This document shows, piece after piece, positions 51,905-60,582 of a stretch of DNA of 64,000 nucleotides. Position numbers and translations under genes: made by a program. How positions within the stretch are numbered: position 1 is the stretch's first letter; each line of letters begins with the position of its first letter. The DNA is from Comamonas terrae. GTDB taxonomy: Bacteria > Pseudomonadota > Gammaproteobacteria > Burkholderiales > Burkholderiaceae_C. The stretch is from assembly GCF_001544075.1 (NCBI RefSeq), contig NZ_BCNT01000010.1, forward strand, positions 86,938 through 150,937, given 5' to 3'. The notes under the pieces were generated by a model. That model was not told where the DNA came from and did not search any database. It worked only from the letters and a program-made list of their open reading frames with translations.

Positions 51905-52696
51905 CTAGTGCAGGCCGGCCAGAAAGGCCTCGATCGCGGCATTCACCGGACCGGGATGCGTGAGGTTGGAGGCATGGCCGGCGCCGGGCACGCCCACCCA
52001 TTGCGCATGGGGTAGCGCCTTGAACATGGCGCGTGCGCGCTCGGGGACGATGGCGATGTCCTGGTCGCCATGGATCACCAGGGCCGGTACCTTGATTTCC
52101 GCCAGCCGCGGGCTGATGTCGTCGCGCAGCGCCAGCGTGGCGAAGCTCTGGCCCAGGTTGACTGGCGTGGCCTGCTTCCACTTGGCGCGCCACCGCGCGG
52201 CGCCGGGCCAGCCGTGGCCCAGGATGGTGTGCTCCACGGTAGCCGCCATGTCGTCCGACAGGCCATGCTCCATCCAGGCGCGCAGCAGGGCCTCGTGGTG
52301 CGGCATCTGCTCGGGGTCCTCCAGCATGGCCTGGGTGTCGATCAGCACCAGCGCTCCGACCACCTCGGGATGGATCAGCGCGCAGCGCAATGACAGATAG
52401 CCGCCTTGCGACATGCCGACCAGCACCGCCTTGTCCACGCCCAGGTATCTGAGCAGGGCCGCGAGGTCGTCGGCCGAGTCGTAGTACGAGAACGGCGCGC
52501 AGTGCTCGGGGTCCGCCGTCTTGCCATGGCCGCGCTCATCCCAGGAAATGCAGCGGAAGCGGTCCTGCAAGGCCTGCACCTGGGGCTCGAACATGGTGTG
52601 GTCCATGAGCAGGCCGTGCGAGAACACGAGGACCGGGCCGCGCCCGCCCGTGTCTTCGTAGTAGAGGTTCTGGCCATTGACCGGGGCAAAAGGCAT
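51905..52696 (-). CDS. alpha/beta hydrolase
   Basis: This 263-residue serine hydrolase of the alpha/beta fold has oxyanion segment VFSHGLLMDH, nucleophile Ser96 in GMSQGGY, acid in VIHGDQDIA (near 213) and catalytic His in GAGHASNLTHP (near 241). It resembles 3-oxoadipate enol-lactonase and other small esterases, but no pathway partner is adjacent and the substrate is open. ATG 52696 gives MPFAPVNGQ and follows AGGAGCCCC. Confidence 0.85.
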   Translation of the reverse strand: MPFAPVNGQNLYYEDTGGRGPVLVFSHGLLMDHTMFEPQVQALQDRFRCISWDERGHGKTADPEHCAPFSYYDSADDLAALLRYLGVDKAVLVGMSQGGYLSLRCALIHPEVVGALVLIDTQAMLEDPEQMPHHEALLRAWMEHGLSDDMAATVEHTILGHGWPGAARWRAKWKQATPVNLGQSFATLALRDDISPRLAEIKVPALVIHGDQDIAIVPERARAMFKALPHAQWVGVPGAGHASNLTHPGPVNAAIEAFLAGLH

Positions 52697-52882
52697 AGAG
52701 GGGCTCCTTCGCAAAGTGATGGCAGAACATGCGCAGACCGCGCAAGTTCCTGGTTGCAACCTGCCGGGATCGCCGTCCCGTTCACCCCATCCTAGGCAGT
52801 GCGCGTGACAGCGGCAACCGGCAAGCCCCCTAGGACGCCACAGTCTGTGCGCCCGTTTGCTTGACAGCCCGGGGTTTTGCCC

Positions 52883-54013
52883 TCAGGCGAGAGCCCTCTG
52901 GATGATGATCTTCTGCACGTCGCTGGTGCCTTCGTAGATCTGGCACACGCGCACGTCGCGGTAGATGCGCTCGACGGGAAAGTCGCTGACCACGCCGTAG
53001 CCGCCCAGCGTCTGGATGGCCATGCTGCACACGCGCTCGGCCATCTCGCTGGCGAACAGCTTGGCCATGGCGGCCTCCTTGAGGCAGGGCAGGCCTGCGT
53101 CGCGCAGGCTGGCCGCATGCCAGATCAGCTGGCGTGCGGCCTCGATCTGCGTGGCGCAGTCGGCCAGCCGAAAGCCCACGGCCTGGTGGTTGAAGATGGG
53201 CTGGCCGAAGCTCTCGCGCTCCTTGCTGTACTGCAGCGCGCATTCGAAGGCGGCACGCGCCATGCCCACGCTTTGCGCGGCGATGCCGATGCGCCCGCCC
53301 TCCAGCGCCGACAGCGCGATCTTGTAGCCCTCGCCTTCGGCGCCGATCCGGTTGGCGGCCGGGATGCGGCAGTTGTCGAAATGGATCTGCGCCGTGTCCG
53401 AGCTGTGCTGGCCCAGCTTGTCCTCGAGCCGGGCCACGTGGTAGCCAGGTTGGGAAGTGGGCACCAGAAAGGCGCTCATGCCCTTCTTGCCCGCGGCCTT
53501 GTCGGTGACGGCGATGACGATGGCCACGTCGCCGTTCTTGCCGCTGGTGATGAACTGCTTGACACCGTTGATCACATAGCTGTCGCCCTCGCGCACGGCC
53601 GTGGTGCGCAGCGCGCTGGCGTCCGAGCCCACATGGGGCTCGGTCAGGCAGAAAGCGCCCAGCATCTGGCCGCGCGCCAGCGGTGCCAGCCACTGCTGCT
53701 GTTGCTGCAGGCTGCCGTAGCGCATCAGAATGGCGTTGACCGGGCAGTTGGTCACGCTGATCACGGTGCTGGTGCCGCCATCGCCGGCCGCGATCTCTTC
53801 CAGCACCAGGGCCAGGCTCAGGTAGTCGAGCCCGGCGCCGCCCAGCTCCTCGGGCACGCAAATGCCATAGCAGCCCAGGGTCGCCAGTCCCTGGTGCACG
53901 TTCTTCGGGAAGTGATGTTCCTTGTCCCAGCGCGCGGCATGGGGCGTGATCTCGGCGGCCACGAACTCGCGCACCGCGTCGCGGATCATCTGCTGGTCCT
54001 GCGTCAAAAGCAT
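52883..54013 (-). CDS. acyl-CoA dehydrogenase (short/branched chain)
   Basis: This 376-residue FAD enzyme introduces a double bond in an acyl-CoA and passes electrons to ETF. It has the ACAD motifs LTEPHVGSDASALRT (FAD/substrate), FGQPIFNHQAVGFRLAD, and the active-site segment IYEGTSDVQKI with the catalytic Glu near residue 361, as in butyryl-CoA-type enzymes, not the isovaleryl type. The start MLLTQDQQMIRDAV at 54013 follows AGGAGACAGAC. It is a second ACAD, distinct from isovaleryl-CoA dehydrogenase at 60.6 kb. It may serve isoleucine, valine or fatty acid oxidation. It precedes no obvious partner. Confidence 0.93.
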   Translation of the reverse strand: MLLTQDQQMIRDAVREFVAAEITPHAARWDKEHHFPKNVHQGLATLGCYGICVPEELGGAGLDYLSLALVLEEIAAGDGGTSTVISVTNCPVNAILMRYGSLQQQQQWLAPLARGQMLGAFCLTEPHVGSDASALRTTAVREGDSYVINGVKQFITSGKNGDVAIVIAVTDKAAGKKGMSAFLVPTSQPGYHVARLEDKLGQHSSDTAQIHFDNCRIPAANRIGAEGEGYKIALSALEGGRIGIAAQSVGMARAAFECALQYSKERESFGQPIFNHQAVGFRLADCATQIEAARQLIWHAASLRDAGLPCLKEAAMAKLFASEMAERVCSMAIQTLGGYGVVSDFPVERIYRDVRVCQIYEGTSDVQKIIIQRALA

Positions 54014-54080
54014 GTCTGTCTCCTCTTGTTCCGGTAGGGGTCGGTGCACAGGCCGGCCCATGTTTTTCCTGTCGCCGTTG

Positions 54081-54755
54081 CTATCCGGCGGCTGCCAGCC
54101 GCAGCCGGTGCCCGTCGTGGCGCAGCAGGCAGCCGCCGTCGTCCGGCGTGACGCCGGCCAGCGCCTGCATCAGGCCCTGCACGCTGTCCTGCAGCGACAG
54201 CGGCGCGGCCGGTCCGCCCATCTCGGTCTGCACCCAGCCCGGATCCAGCGCCAGCAGCGTGACGCCGGGCCACTGGGCACCGGCCGAGGCCACGGCCATG
54301 TTGAGCGCGGCCTTGCTCACGCGGTACAGCCAGGCATCGGGCGCGGCCTCGGACAGCAGCGACATGGAGCTGGAAAAGGCCGCGATCACGCCTTCGGCCT
54401 CCTGCACCATGGGCGCAATCTGCGGCAGCGCCTGCATGAAGCCCAGCACATTGCTGTGCATGACCTGGTCGAACTGCTGCTGCGTGGGCGGCACGCCGGC
54501 GCCATGGCCGTCCCAGACGCCGGCCACGTACAGGGCGAGGTCGATGCTGGCGCCATCGAGCTGCCAGGCCAAGCCGCTGACACTGGCGGGATCGGCCAGG
54601 TCGACCTGCAGCACTTCGGCGCCCAGCGCCTGGAGGGCCGCCATGTCCTCGGCGCGGCGCACGGTGGCGATCACGCGATGGCCCTGCTCCACATAAGCCG
54701 TGGCCAGAGCCCGGCCCAGGCCGCGCGAGGCACCCAGTATCAATATCAAACCCAT
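54081..54755 (-). CDS. short-chain dehydrogenase, CsgA-like
   Basis: This 224-residue SDR has a cofactor motif GASRGLG at about 8-14 and active-site Tyr and Lys in YRVSKAALN. NNAG is replaced by VAGVW, as in CsgA-type members. Ser in FSSSMSLLS is the likely catalytic serine. The substrate is unknown. Its start codon lies inside the family B repeat that fills the space to the upstream gene, so its ribosome site is provided by the repeat. It precedes the acyl-CoA dehydrogenase by about 67 bp. Confidence 0.82.
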   Translation of the reverse strand: MGLILILGASRGLGRALATAYVEQGHRVIATVRRAEDMAALQALGAEVLQVDLADPASVSGLAWQLDGASIDLALYVAGVWDGHGAGVPPTQQQFDQVMHSNVLGFMQALPQIAPMVQEAEGVIAAFSSSMSLLSEAAPDAWLYRVSKAALNMAVASAGAQWPGVTLLALDPGWVQTEMGGPAAPLSLQDSVQGLMQALAGVTPDDGGCLLRHDGHRLRLAAAG

Positions 54756-54838
54756 AGCTTGCTGCGCCTGTCCTTCAATGGTTTCAAGATGGTTTTCCCT
54801 TCAATTTCCGTGCGTACCGGCGTCAGCAGCTATCATTT
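54752..54838 (-). repeat. intergenic repeat, family B, copy 6, with hairpin
   Basis: The full-length form. On the minus strand AAAATGATAGCTGCTGACGC starts at the PPOX stop and AGGCGCAGCAAGCTATGGG ends it. Arms ATAGCTTGCTGCGCC (54754-54768, plus strand) and GGCGTCAGCAGCTAT (54819-54833) form a stem with one mismatch/bulge. The element fills the whole intergenic space. Confidence 0.75.
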
Positions 54839-54840
54839 TC

Positions 54841-55461
54841 TTAGCCTTGCTCCGCGGCGATCAGGGCGCTGTAGCGGGCCACCATCAGCTCCTGGGGCTC
54901 GGGCGGCGTGGCAATGCCCATCTGCGACTGGATCATCTGGTTGAGCGTGGGCATGACATTGCGCGGCACCCGGGCGTCGGCCTCCCAGAACCGGGAACGC
55001 ATCAGGGCCTTGGCGCAATGCAGATAGGCTTCCTGCACCTGTACTTCCACGACCAGCCTGGGCCGGAAATGCTCGGTCGCGAACAGTGCCGTGTAATGCG
55101 CCTCGTCGCGCAGCTGCGCCCTGCCGTTGACGCGCAGCGTCTCGTCGAAGCCCGGAATGAAGAACAGCAGGCCGATGCGCGGATCGCGCAGCAGATTGCT
55201 CAGGCTGTCGAGCCGGTTGTTGCCGCCGGCGTCGGGAATCAGCAGCGTGTTCGCGTCGGGCGCCTTGACGAAGCCCGGCTTGCCGCCGCGCGGCGAGGCA
55301 TCGAGCAGCGCATCCTCGGCCCCGCCCGTGGCCATGACCACCAGCGGCGACAGCGCGATGAAGCGCAGGCAGTAGCGGTCCAGCTCCAGCTGCTGCTTGA
55401 GCAGCGCGCGCTCGGCGGGCGCGGCATACAGCTGGCGCAGCTGTTCTTCGGAAGTGATCAT
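54841..55461 (-). CDS. pyridoxamine 5'-phosphate oxidase-fold flavoprotein
   Basis: This 206-residue protein has the split-barrel FMN-binding fold of the PNPOx family, of the MSMEG_1061-like FMN-dependent type. Visible elements are FIALSPLVVMATGG, the strand GKPGFVKAPDANTLLIPDAG, RDPRIGLLFFIPGFDETLRV and a helical C terminus. It may reduce or bind a flavin-linked substrate, but no function is assigned. Its ATG overlaps the stop of the preceding DUF695-like gene (ATGA), so the two are coupled. Confidence 0.82.
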   Translation of the reverse strand: MITSEEQLRQLYAAPAERALLKQQLELDRYCLRFIALSPLVVMATGGAEDALLDASPRGGKPGFVKAPDANTLLIPDAGGNNRLDSLSNLLRDPRIGLLFFIPGFDETLRVNGRAQLRDEAHYTALFATEHFRPRLVVEVQVQEAYLHCAKALMRSRFWEADARVPRNVMPTLNQMIQSQMGIATPPEPQELMVARYSALIAAEQG

Positions 55462-56579
55462 GCGGCCTCCTTGGCGTGGCGGTTGCGGTGGATCGCGCTG
55501 TACAGGCCCAGGTATTCATGCCAGGCCGGATCGAATACCACCCGCAGCTCGGCCTCCAGGCCCGGCGCATGCCGGGCGGCGATGCGCTCGGCCCGCTGCA
55601 CGGCGTCGGCCGGATCCGCCACATAGAAGGCCGCCACGCGCGACTGCATGCGCTCCATGCGCGAGAACGCCAGGATGCCGCCCTGCTGGCTCAACAGCTG
55701 TGCCTCCAGCGCATCCTGCGCATCGCGTGCGCTGTCAAGCTCCTGCTGGCTGGAGACCGGAAAGGTCCAGGTCAGGAAATGCGACAGGTCGGCCCGCGTG
55801 GCCAGGGCATTGGCGCCGTCGTGAAACGACAGCAGATCGGGCGGCTCGTCGTCGCCCGCATCCCGGGCACGGACTTCGAGCGAGATCCAGCGGTCCTCGT
55901 CCTCCTGCGGATAGGCATAGCTGCGCCCCAGCACTTCGCGCTGGAAGGCGTCGAAGACGGGCGGGAACGCCGACAGCGGCTGTGCACCGCCCCTGGCATC
56001 CGCGGATGCGTCCACGAAATCGACAGGCCCCACGCGCACGGAAAAGTCCCATTCGCCCAGCACATGGTCGAGCATGATGAAGGCCATGTGCCGCGCATGC
56101 TCGGCCATGTCCTGGGGGATGGGCTTGGCGAACGCCAGCTCCAGCCCGACGATGCCGCCCGCATCGTAGTGCGCGACCAGTACCTCGGCGCACGACAGCT
56201 CGAAGCCCTGCATGTGCATGGCGAAGTCGCTGCCTTGGGGCCCCGGGGCCATGCGGCTGCGGAATGCCTGCACCGCATAGGGCGGACAGCGCGGCGCCTC
56301 GCGCACCAGCGCCTGCACGTTCTCGAACTGCTCGATGTTGCCGTGCGCCGTGACGACCAGCCGCGCGCCGGCCTCTGCAGGCCGGCCTTCGAGCTCCAGC
56401 GCCAGGCCGGGCGCATGGCGCTGCAGCAGCTCGTTGGCGCGCTCCACGAACTCCTGGCCGTCCAGCGCTTCCAGCGCGCTCAGCCCGGCGGAAAAATCTC
56501 TCCAGAAAGCGGCGATCTGCCCGGCCCCCAGCCTTGCCGCGGCGGGCGGCTGATCGTCGTGGTGAGTATCTTCATGCAT
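55458..56579 (-). CDS. DUF695-like conserved hypothetical protein
   Basis: This 373-residue cytoplasmic protein of unknown function has no signal peptide. The N-terminal FWRDFSAGLSALEALDG and VVTAHGNIEQFENVQALV, and a repeated arrangement near the middle, resemble DUF695 domains, seen in RNase E-inhibitor-like and other uncharacterised proteins. The rest (about 180-373) has no motif I recognise. ATG 56579 gives MHEDTHHDD. The upstream frame has a low-complexity appearance. It is translationally coupled to the flavoprotein and follows the thiolase gene on the same strand. Confidence 0.6.
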   Translation of the reverse strand: MHEDTHHDDQPPAAARLGAGQIAAFWRDFSAGLSALEALDGQEFVERANELLQRHAPGLALELEGRPAEAGARLVVTAHGNIEQFENVQALVREAPRCPPYAVQAFRSRMAPGPQGSDFAMHMQGFELSCAEVLVAHYDAGGIVGLELAFAKPIPQDMAEHARHMAFIMLDHVLGEWDFSVRVGPVDFVDASADARGGAQPLSAFPPVFDAFQREVLGRSYAYPQEDEDRWISLEVRARDAGDDEPPDLLSFHDGANALATRADLSHFLTWTFPVSSQQELDSARDAQDALEAQLLSQQGGILAFSRMERMQSRVAAFYVADPADAVQRAERIAARHAPGLEAELRVVFDPAWHEYLGLYSAIHRNRHAKEAA

Positions 56580-56674
56580 GCGGTAGACCCCGTGAAGAAG
56601 CCGCGGGCCCCCGAGGGGCTGCGGCCGATGGCACATGGGCCGACTGTAAATGAAGCCTCGCCATGCGCCTTGCG

Positions 56675-57856
56675 TCAGACCAGCTCGACCGCCATGGCCG
56701 TGCCCTCGCCGCCACCGATGCACAGCGTGGCCAGGCCTTTTTTCTTGCCGCGGGCCTGCAGCGCATGGATCAGCGTGACCAGAATGCGCGCACCGCTGGC
56801 GCCGATAGGGTGGCCCAACGCGCAGGCGCCGCCGTTGACGTTGACCTTGTCATGCGGCACGTTCAGCTCCTTCATCAGCGCCATGGGCACGACGGCAAAG
56901 GCTTCGTTGACTTCCCAGAGATCCACGTCCTCCACCTTCCAGCCGGCCTTCTTGAGCGCCTTCTGGGTGGCGCCCACGGGCGCGGTGGTGAACCATTCGG
57001 GCTCCTGGGCATGGGTGGCATGGGCCACGATGCGCGCCAGCGGCCTGCAGCCGAGTTCCCTGGCCGTGGATTCGCGCATCAGCACCATGGCCGCGGCGCC
57101 GTCGTTGATGCTGGAGCTGGAGGCGGCAGTGATGGTGCCGTCCTTCTTGAAGGCGGGGCGCAGGCTGGAGATCTTGTCGAGCCTGGCCTTGAGCGGGCCT
57201 TCGTCCTCGGCAATGGTCACATCGCCCTTGCGCGTGGACACGGTGACGGGCGTGATCTCGGCCTTGAAGGCGCCCGAGCGCGTGGCCTCCTGTGCGCGCT
57301 GCACGCTGGCGATGGCGAATGCATCCTGCGCCTCGCGCGTGAATTCGTACTTGGCGGCGCAGTCCTCGCCGAAGGTTCCCATGGAGCGGCCGGGCTCGTA
57401 GGCGTCCTCCAGGCCGTCGAGCATCATGTGGTCGAAGATCCGGTCATGGCCCATGCGGTAGCCGCCGCGGCCCTTCTTGAGCAGATAGGGTGCATTGGTC
57501 ATGCTTTCCATGCCGCCGGCCACCATCACGTCGCGGCTGCCGGCCACGAGCTGGTCGTGGGCCAGGATGGTGGCCTCCATGCCGGCGCCGCACATCTTGG
57601 ACAGGGTCACGGCGCCCGTGCTGCGCGGCAGCCCGCCCTTGAAGCCTGCCTGGCGTGCGGGCGCCTGGCCCTGGCCGGCCATCAGGCAGTTGCCGAACAG
57701 CACCTCGTCCACTTTCTCGGGCGCAATCCCGGCACGCTCCACGGCCGCCTTGATGGCTGCGCCGCCCAGGTCATGGGCGGCCAGATCGGCGAAATCGCCC
57801 TGGAACGCCCCCATGGGCGTGCGGGCGGCGCTGACGATGACGATGGGGTCTTGCAT
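56675..57856 (-). CDS. acetyl-CoA C-acetyltransferase (thiolase)
   Basis: This 393-residue type II thiolase condenses two acetyl-CoA or cleaves acetoacetyl-CoA. The nucleophile Cys89 lies in KMCGAGME, the His in GGACALGHPIGASG, and the second Cys in LCIGGGEG near residue 382. The start MQDPIVIVSAART follows AAGGAGACTCACC. It lies on the leucine-gene strand with aceK, carbonic anhydrase and isovaleryl-CoA dehydrogenase, so a natural role is final cleavage of acetoacetyl-CoA from acetoacetate. General acetyl-CoA metabolism or PHB synthesis is an alternative. Confidence 0.93.
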   Translation of the reverse strand: MQDPIVIVSAARTPMGAFQGDFADLAAHDLGGAAIKAAVERAGIAPEKVDEVLFGNCLMAGQGQAPARQAGFKGGLPRSTGAVTLSKMCGAGMEATILAHDQLVAGSRDVMVAGGMESMTNAPYLLKKGRGGYRMGHDRIFDHMMLDGLEDAYEPGRSMGTFGEDCAAKYEFTREAQDAFAIASVQRAQEATRSGAFKAEITPVTVSTRKGDVTIAEDEGPLKARLDKISSLRPAFKKDGTITAASSSSINDGAAAMVLMRESTARELGCRPLARIVAHATHAQEPEWFTTAPVGATQKALKKAGWKVEDVDLWEVNEAFAVVPMALMKELNVPHDKVNVNGGACALGHPIGASGARILVTLIHALQARGKKKGLATLCIGGGEGTAMAVELV

Positions 57857-57916
57857 GGTGAGTCTCCTTGTTCAATGGAATGGGAAAGAGGAAGGGGCCA
57901 CCGCCGGCAGGGCTTC

Positions 57917-59812
57917 TCAGGCACCGGCCTGCGCCGCGGCAGGAGCCGGCGGAGCGGACGGCGGCGCCTGCGCAGCATCGGCGCCGGCTGCGTGGGCCCG
58001 GACATCGAAGCCGTCATCGCCGCCGGCGAGAAAGCAGCTTTTGTCGTAAGGGAACACGTCTGCCATCTGCCCGGCACGGATGCGCTGCTGGTGGGCCTGC
58101 CAGAACGCGGGGTCGAGCAGATCGGCATGGTGGCGCAGGAATATCTCTCGCACGGCCGGATGGCCGAGCAGAAAGGGGCCGAAGGTCTCGGGGAACACAT
58201 CCCGGGGGCCGACCGAATACCAGACTTCGCCCGACATCTCGTCCTCCTCGCAGCGCGGCGGCGGCACGGCGCGGAAGTTGCAGTCCGTCAGGTATTCGAT
58301 TTCGTCGTAGTCATAGAACACCACCTTGCCGCCGCGCGTGACGCCGAAGTTCTTCCACAGCATGTCGCCCGGAAAGATGTTGGTGGCCACCAGGTCCTTG
58401 ATGGCATTGCCGTACTCGATCACGGCCTTTTCCATCGCGGCCCGGCGTGCGGGATTGGCGGGTGCCTCGGCCAGGCATTCCTGCAGGAACAGGTTGAGCG
58501 GCACCAGGCGCCGTTCGATGTAGAGGTGGCTGATGATGACCTCCTCCTGCCCGTCTCCGTCCCGATCGCTGATCTCGATCTGGCTGGGCGCCTGGGCCTG
58601 CAGCTCCGCCAGCAGCTCGTCGCTGAAGCGGCTGCGCGGAAAGGCCACCAGGCTGTACTCCATGGTGTCGGCCATGCGTCCGCCGCGGTCATGGTGCATG
58701 ACCATGCGGTATTTGCTCTTGACCTGGGCGCGCGTGGTTTCCTTGGTGCTGGCGATACGGTCCTTCACCAGCTTGAACACGTAGGGGAAGCTGGGCAGGT
58801 CGAACACCAGCATGACCAGGCCCTTGATGCCGGGCGCGATGCGCAGCTGGTCGCTGGAATGGCGCAGGTGGTTGAGGAAGTCGCGGTAGAACAGCGTCTT
58901 GCCCTGCTTGCCCAGGCCCAGCGCGTTGTAGATCTCGGCGCGCGGCTTGCGCGGCATCAGGGCATGCAGAAAATGCACGTAGGCACTGGGCACGTCCATG
59001 CACACCAGGAAGTAGGAGCGCGCGAAGCTGAAGAGGCCGTGCAGCTCGTCCTCGCCGAACAGCGCGGCGTGCAGCACGAGCCGGCCGTTGCCGTCATGCA
59101 GTATGGGAATGGCCAGCGGCAGCTCCGAATAGCCGCTGATGATCCGGCCCACCAGGTAGGCGCCCTTGTTGCGGAAGAACAGGTTGGACAGCACCTGGAT
59201 CTGGAAATTGGCGCGCAGCATCACGCCCTGGAGACGCGCCCGCATGCGTGCGGCCAGGCGCTGCACATCGCGCTCCAGATCGTCGAAAGGGCATTGCAGG
59301 GCCAGTTGCTGCACGATGGTCGTCAGCGTCTGCGGCAGCTTGTCCAGGGTCTGCGGGTAGAAGGCCCGGTAAGTGGGCTCCACGTCGGGCGCGCTGTTTT
59401 CCAGGTATTCGGTGCTGACCGCCGCGCGCACGAAGATGAAGTCGTTCTGGAAATGCGTGCGGTGCAGGATGCGGGTCGTGACCGAATTGAAGAAGGTCTC
59501 GGCCAGCTCGGGCTGCAGATGGTCCACCATCAGGCCGATGTAGTGCAGCTTGACCTGCTGCCACACGGCCATGGGCTGGCGGCTGGCCTCGAACTCGGCT
59601 TCCAGTCGCGCAATGCATTCCTGCACGCGCCGGCCGTAGAACTCCATGCGCTCGAACTGGGCCGCCTGCTGCCCCTGCCAGTCCTGCGCCTCGAAGCGCT
59701 GCTTGGCACGCGCCGATTCGGCATTGAACAGGCGGTAGTGCTGGTTGAAGCCCTGCATCAGGGCCTGCGCCATGGCATAGGCCTGCGGGGCATCCAGTCG
59801 CGGCGGGAACAT
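57917..59812 (-). CDS. aceK: isocitrate dehydrogenase kinase/phosphatase AceK
   Basis: AceK phosphorylates isocitrate dehydrogenase to inactivate it when acetate-type substrates are the carbon source, diverting isocitrate into the glyoxylate shunt, and can dephosphorylate it again. The 631-residue protein has the AceK regulatory N-terminal half and a catalytic half with VKDRIASTKETTRAQVKSKY and the active-site loop NIFPGDMLWKNFGVT and VFYDYDEIEYL. About 40 Ala/Pro-rich residues at the C terminus exceed the usual family end. It is normally near aceA/aceB, but here it lies between thiolase and carbonic anhydrase in the leucine region. Confidence 0.96.
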   Translation of the reverse strand: MFPPRLDAPQAYAMAQALMQGFNQHYRLFNAESARAKQRFEAQDWQGQQAAQFERMEFYGRRVQECIARLEAEFEASRQPMAVWQQVKLHYIGLMVDHLQPELAETFFNSVTTRILHRTHFQNDFIFVRAAVSTEYLENSAPDVEPTYRAFYPQTLDKLPQTLTTIVQQLALQCPFDDLERDVQRLAARMRARLQGVMLRANFQIQVLSNLFFRNKGAYLVGRIISGYSELPLAIPILHDGNGRLVLHAALFGEDELHGLFSFARSYFLVCMDVPSAYVHFLHALMPRKPRAEIYNALGLGKQGKTLFYRDFLNHLRHSSDQLRIAPGIKGLVMLVFDLPSFPYVFKLVKDRIASTKETTRAQVKSKYRMVMHHDRGGRMADTMEYSLVAFPRSRFSDELLAELQAQAPSQIEISDRDGDGQEEVIISHLYIERRLVPLNLFLQECLAEAPANPARRAAMEKAVIEYGNAIKDLVATNIFPGDMLWKNFGVTRGGKVVFYDYDEIEYLTDCNFRAVPPPRCEEDEMSGEVWYSVGPRDVFPETFGPFLLGHPAVREIFLRHHADLLDPAFWQAHQQRIRAGQMADVFPYDKSCFLAGGDDGFDVRAHAAGADAAQAPPSAPPAPAAAQAGA

Positions 59813-59860
59813 GGAAGGTGGCCTTCGTGGACTTAGGGCATGGCGCAGCGGAAAGCGGTG

Positions 59861-60523
59861 TCAGCCGCGTTCGCGCTTGGCGACCTTTTCCACGGCCTGC
59901 TGGTACACGTCCTGCAGCCCGCCCACGCCGGGCACGCTCATTTCGAGGTTGGTGATGTGGCCGTTCTTGAGGCTGTAGCACCAGCTGTGCAGAGTGACCT
60001 TCTGGCCGCGCGCCCAGGCGTCCTGCATCACGGTGCTCTGGGCCACGTTCACCACCTGCTCGATGGCGTTGAGTTCGCACAGCGCATCGTGGCGCCATTG
60101 CGGAGACAGGCCTTCCAGCAGCTTCAGGTGCTTGTCGCGCACATCGCGCACGTGGCGCGTCCAGTTGTCCACCAGGCCCAGGCGCAGATTGGTCAGCGCC
60201 GCATACACGCCGCCGCAGCCATAGTGACCCACCACCATCAGATGCTCGATCTTGAGCTGGTCGACCGCATACTGGATGGTGGACAGGCAGTTGAGGTCGC
60301 TGGGCACCACCACGTTGGCGATATTGCGGTGCACGAAGACCTCGCCCGGCTCCAGTCCGGTGATCTGGTTGGCCGGCACGCGGCTGTCGGAGCAGCCTAT
60401 CCACATGTACCTGGGGTTCTGCTGCGCCATCAGCCCGGTGAAAAAGCCCGGACGATCACGCTCCATCTGGTCCGCCCACTCGCGGTTGTGAACAAACAGA
60501 TCGTCGATCGAGGTCGTTGTCAT
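59861..60523 (-). CDS. can: beta-carbonic anhydrase
   Basis: This zinc enzyme interconverts CO2 and bicarbonate. The 220-residue beta-class protein shows all ligands: Cys44 and Asp46 in CSDSR, with Arg48, and His100 and Cys103 in HYGCGG. No signal peptide is present, so it is cytoplasmic. Position next to isovaleryl-CoA dehydrogenase and on the strand of the MCC genes suggests that it supplies bicarbonate for methylcrotonyl-CoA carboxylase. It starts 60 bp after the dehydrogenase stop. Confidence 0.95.
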   Translation of the reverse strand: MTTTSIDDLFVHNREWADQMERDRPGFFTGLMAQQNPRYMWIGCSDSRVPANQITGLEPGEVFVHRNIANVVVPSDLNCLSTIQYAVDQLKIEHLMVVGHYGCGGVYAALTNLRLGLVDNWTRHVRDVRDKHLKLLEGLSPQWRHDALCELNAIEQVVNVAQSTVMQDAWARGQKVTLHSWCYSLKNGHITNLEMSVPGVGGLQDVYQQAVEKVAKRERG

Positions 60524-60582
60524 TTAGCAATCCTTGGTGTTGTTGGATAAGGATGGCGCCAGCCGCCAACACCTGCCGAATT

